A DNA stretch of 64,000 nucleotides from Adiantum capillus-veneris (Eukaryota > Streptophyta > Polypodiopsida > Polypodiales > Pteridaceae), in assembly GCA_014529385.2 (NCBI GenBank), contig CM043960.1:71744910-71808909 (forward strand), written 5' to 3'. The notes under the pieces are model-generated. The model was not told the DNA's origin and ran no database searches. It worked only from the letters and a program-made list of their open reading frames with translations. Each line of letters opens with the position of its first letter. The first letter of the stretch is position 1. Made by a program: the position numbers and the translations under genes. This document shows positions 62,274-64,000 of the stretch, in pieces.

Positions 62274-62934
62274 AAACATTAAGTAGAGGAAACTTTCCGC
62301 TTAGACTAAAAGGACCTTCTCCAAGACTGCATCATAAGAGAAAACTCCTATGGATATTTTGTTTACTGTTTTGATCTCTAAAGTCATTTTCAAGCATGCA
62401 GAGAAAGTAAATGATGCCTTGAAGAATAGTTTTCTATTCCAAAGTTTTAGCTTTCTATTCAAAAGACTTTTGAATCCCTTAGGGACACTTGTCTCTCAAA
62501 GAAGGTGATGTAAGGAAACAAAAAGGACAACGAAGTTATTTTACAAAGACCCTTGCCATGTGGTGCTAATCCAGCCAAAGAATCCAACGGCTTGAGTTGC
62601 ACAATAAACCCTATGGTCTTCCACAGGCCAAAAAACATATATGTGTATATGTGTGTAAAATTTATTAAAATTATGTAAGGTGAAACTTCACTTTAGCATT
62701 CTAAAACAATAGAATGCAAGAAAAGTAAAGACAGGATGTGAAATGAAAGGTAAGTCTCCATCATGCACTGAAAACTATGAAAGTCCCCCTAACCCAGCCC
62801 AACACTTTAAGACCAAAACAACATTTGAAGTAAGCCTCAGTTATCACTGAAAACATTGAAAGTATGCCTAACCCAACACATCTCTAAGGCTTCTTTTAGA
62901 AAGCCAAAAATACAACATTTCCCCAAAAGAGACA

Positions 62935-64000
62935 TGGATGCAAAAAGAACAAGGTGAAGAGGCACTAAGGGCTGCTAAGTTAGGGGGGGATGAGATTTAT
63001 GGAAAGTAAGTGTAAATGAGTGTCTATAATCACATGAAATTTTCATTGTGTTTTAATATAAAACTATATTATCCATTATACATATATAATCACAAATGGT
63101 TTATAGGCCCCACTTAAACAATGAGTTGAAAGATTCACATTGCACATTATCATTTGAAAACAAAATAAAATGAAATAATTAAAAATAAAAATATACATTA
63201 TATTATTCATTATAGATACACAAGCTAAATTCACAAGAGTTGGCGGCGAAAACCTCATACTCTTTCTTCAAACTCTCTCTTCATTCACAAGGGACGAAGG
63301 TAGCTTAGTAAAATTTATTCTATAAAATTTTGATGTCTAGTGTAGTGGTAGTGTTGTTGAGTACGTAGCTACTGGATTCAATTCAATCACACCAATCCAC
63401 GTTTTGTGGTGAAAAGTGGATAGTAGAATTTCTCTTCCAAGGGGAAAAGACTTGCTAATTTTTTTACGGGTCAAGAGAAGTATAATTTCCTTTTATGTCA
63501 ATTGACAACCTGCATGGTGAAGGCACATTTCTTTTTTAATGTCGTTTATCGGCTCTTGTTAACCCAAACATATATCGAAAAAAGCTCCACTTAATTAATA
63601 AGGTGAAAGGTGCACATCACACATTATTATTTGAAAAAAGTAATAAAATAAAAAAACACATTAAATATAAAACAAAAGAATCTATTAATGCTCTCATTAA
63701 AAAATATATAATTAATAAGAATAGAGAATAACACATCATTTTAATAAGTTATTAAAATGAATCTTGTTTATATAAAAGGACTCTTTACAAGCGAGAGTAT
63801 AAAATATATATATTGAATCAATACATCACATTATGGATCAAACTCCTATGCATACTCTTTAATCATTTCTTCTTTAAAGTCTTTTTCAACATGCCAAAAA
63901 ATATAAAAGTAGCTTTGGGAAACAACATTTGCAAGGAAATGCTTTCTTTCTCTTTAATTTTTAAAGGGACACATGTCAAGCAAACAAAGTTGAACGACCT
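62935..64000 (-). repeat. Right arm of the large inverted repeat
   Basis: The reverse complement follows 56985-57605 in order, with extra sequence inserted (63200-63600). Part of the arm is directly duplicated (63108-63190 and 63590-63680). The match still continues at the window end. Confidence 0.75.
63338..63384 (+). repeat. Possible tRNA-derived (SINE-like) promoter
   Basis: TAGTGTAGTGGTAG (A-box-like) is followed 22 bases later by GGATTCAATTC (B-box-like). The arrangement resembles a tRNA gene, but the stems do not pair well, so a SINE relic or coincidence is likely. Confidence 0.35.

Noticed and set aside
63338-63384. A true tRNA gene
   Set aside because: Box-like words are present, but acceptor, D and T stems do not pair; kept only as a possible SINE relic.

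Overview
The window is nuclear DNA of a land plant. The evidence is plant-type GT-AG introns, a CACTA (En/Spm) DNA transposon with TNP2-type genes, Ty3/gypsy and Ty1/copia retrotransposons, an L1-type LINE and a hAT transposase. There is no bacterial gene organisation. The extreme load of GA/CT and CA/GT microsatellites and the density of decayed transposons would fit a large fern-like genome, but that last step is inference. I see no clearly intact host gene; almost every coding region carries stops or frameshifts.

Layout. 1-6 kb holds four decayed, mostly unrecognised coding regions on both strands. The notable one is a TATA-promoted plus-strand gene (start 1389) whose long coiled-coil N-terminal part runs in frame into a clear histone H3 fold resembling CENH3. 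6.9-8.3 kb is a minus-strand hAT transposase remnant. 9.3-10.2 kb has a GC-rich palindromic motif cluster and degenerate tandem repeats. 10.7-15 kb is a decayed L1-type LINE (ORF1 end, endonuclease, RT, zinc finger, poly-A). 15.6-19.5 kb is a minus-strand Ty3/gypsy ruin. 21.2-21.7 kb is a MITE-like inverted-repeat element, 22.1-23.1 kb a Ty1/copia tail, and 24.1-25.4 kb a minus-strand chromovirus tail with LTR.

The centre (29.92-53.2 kb) is a single large non-chromovirus Ty3/gypsy retrotransposon with two LTRs of about 0.9 kb, a tRNA-Asp-like primer binding site, a polypurine tract, gag-like/protease/RT/RNase H/integrase regions, a second protease-like domain after integrase, and a further coiled-coil 3' coding region. 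A 7467-bp CACTA transposon (31288-38754, TAG target duplication on both sides) sits in its 5' leader. The CACTA encodes a TNP2-like protein whose catalytic core is missing and a Transposase_24-like protein split by one stop codon. Without the CACTA the host retroelement is about 15.8 kb.

53.2-64 kb contains no recognisable gene. It holds an LTR fragment, repeated (CT)n(CA)n microsatellites with shared flanks, a 401-bp tandem repeat and a large inverted repeat whose arms lie near 57.0-57.6 kb and 62.9-64.0 kb.

The most unusual signals are the histone-H3-fold/coiled-coil gene, the roughly 290-bp palindrome repeats that precede both coding blocks of the large retrotransposon, its post-integrase second protease-like domain, and the primer-binding-site copy beyond its 3' LTR.
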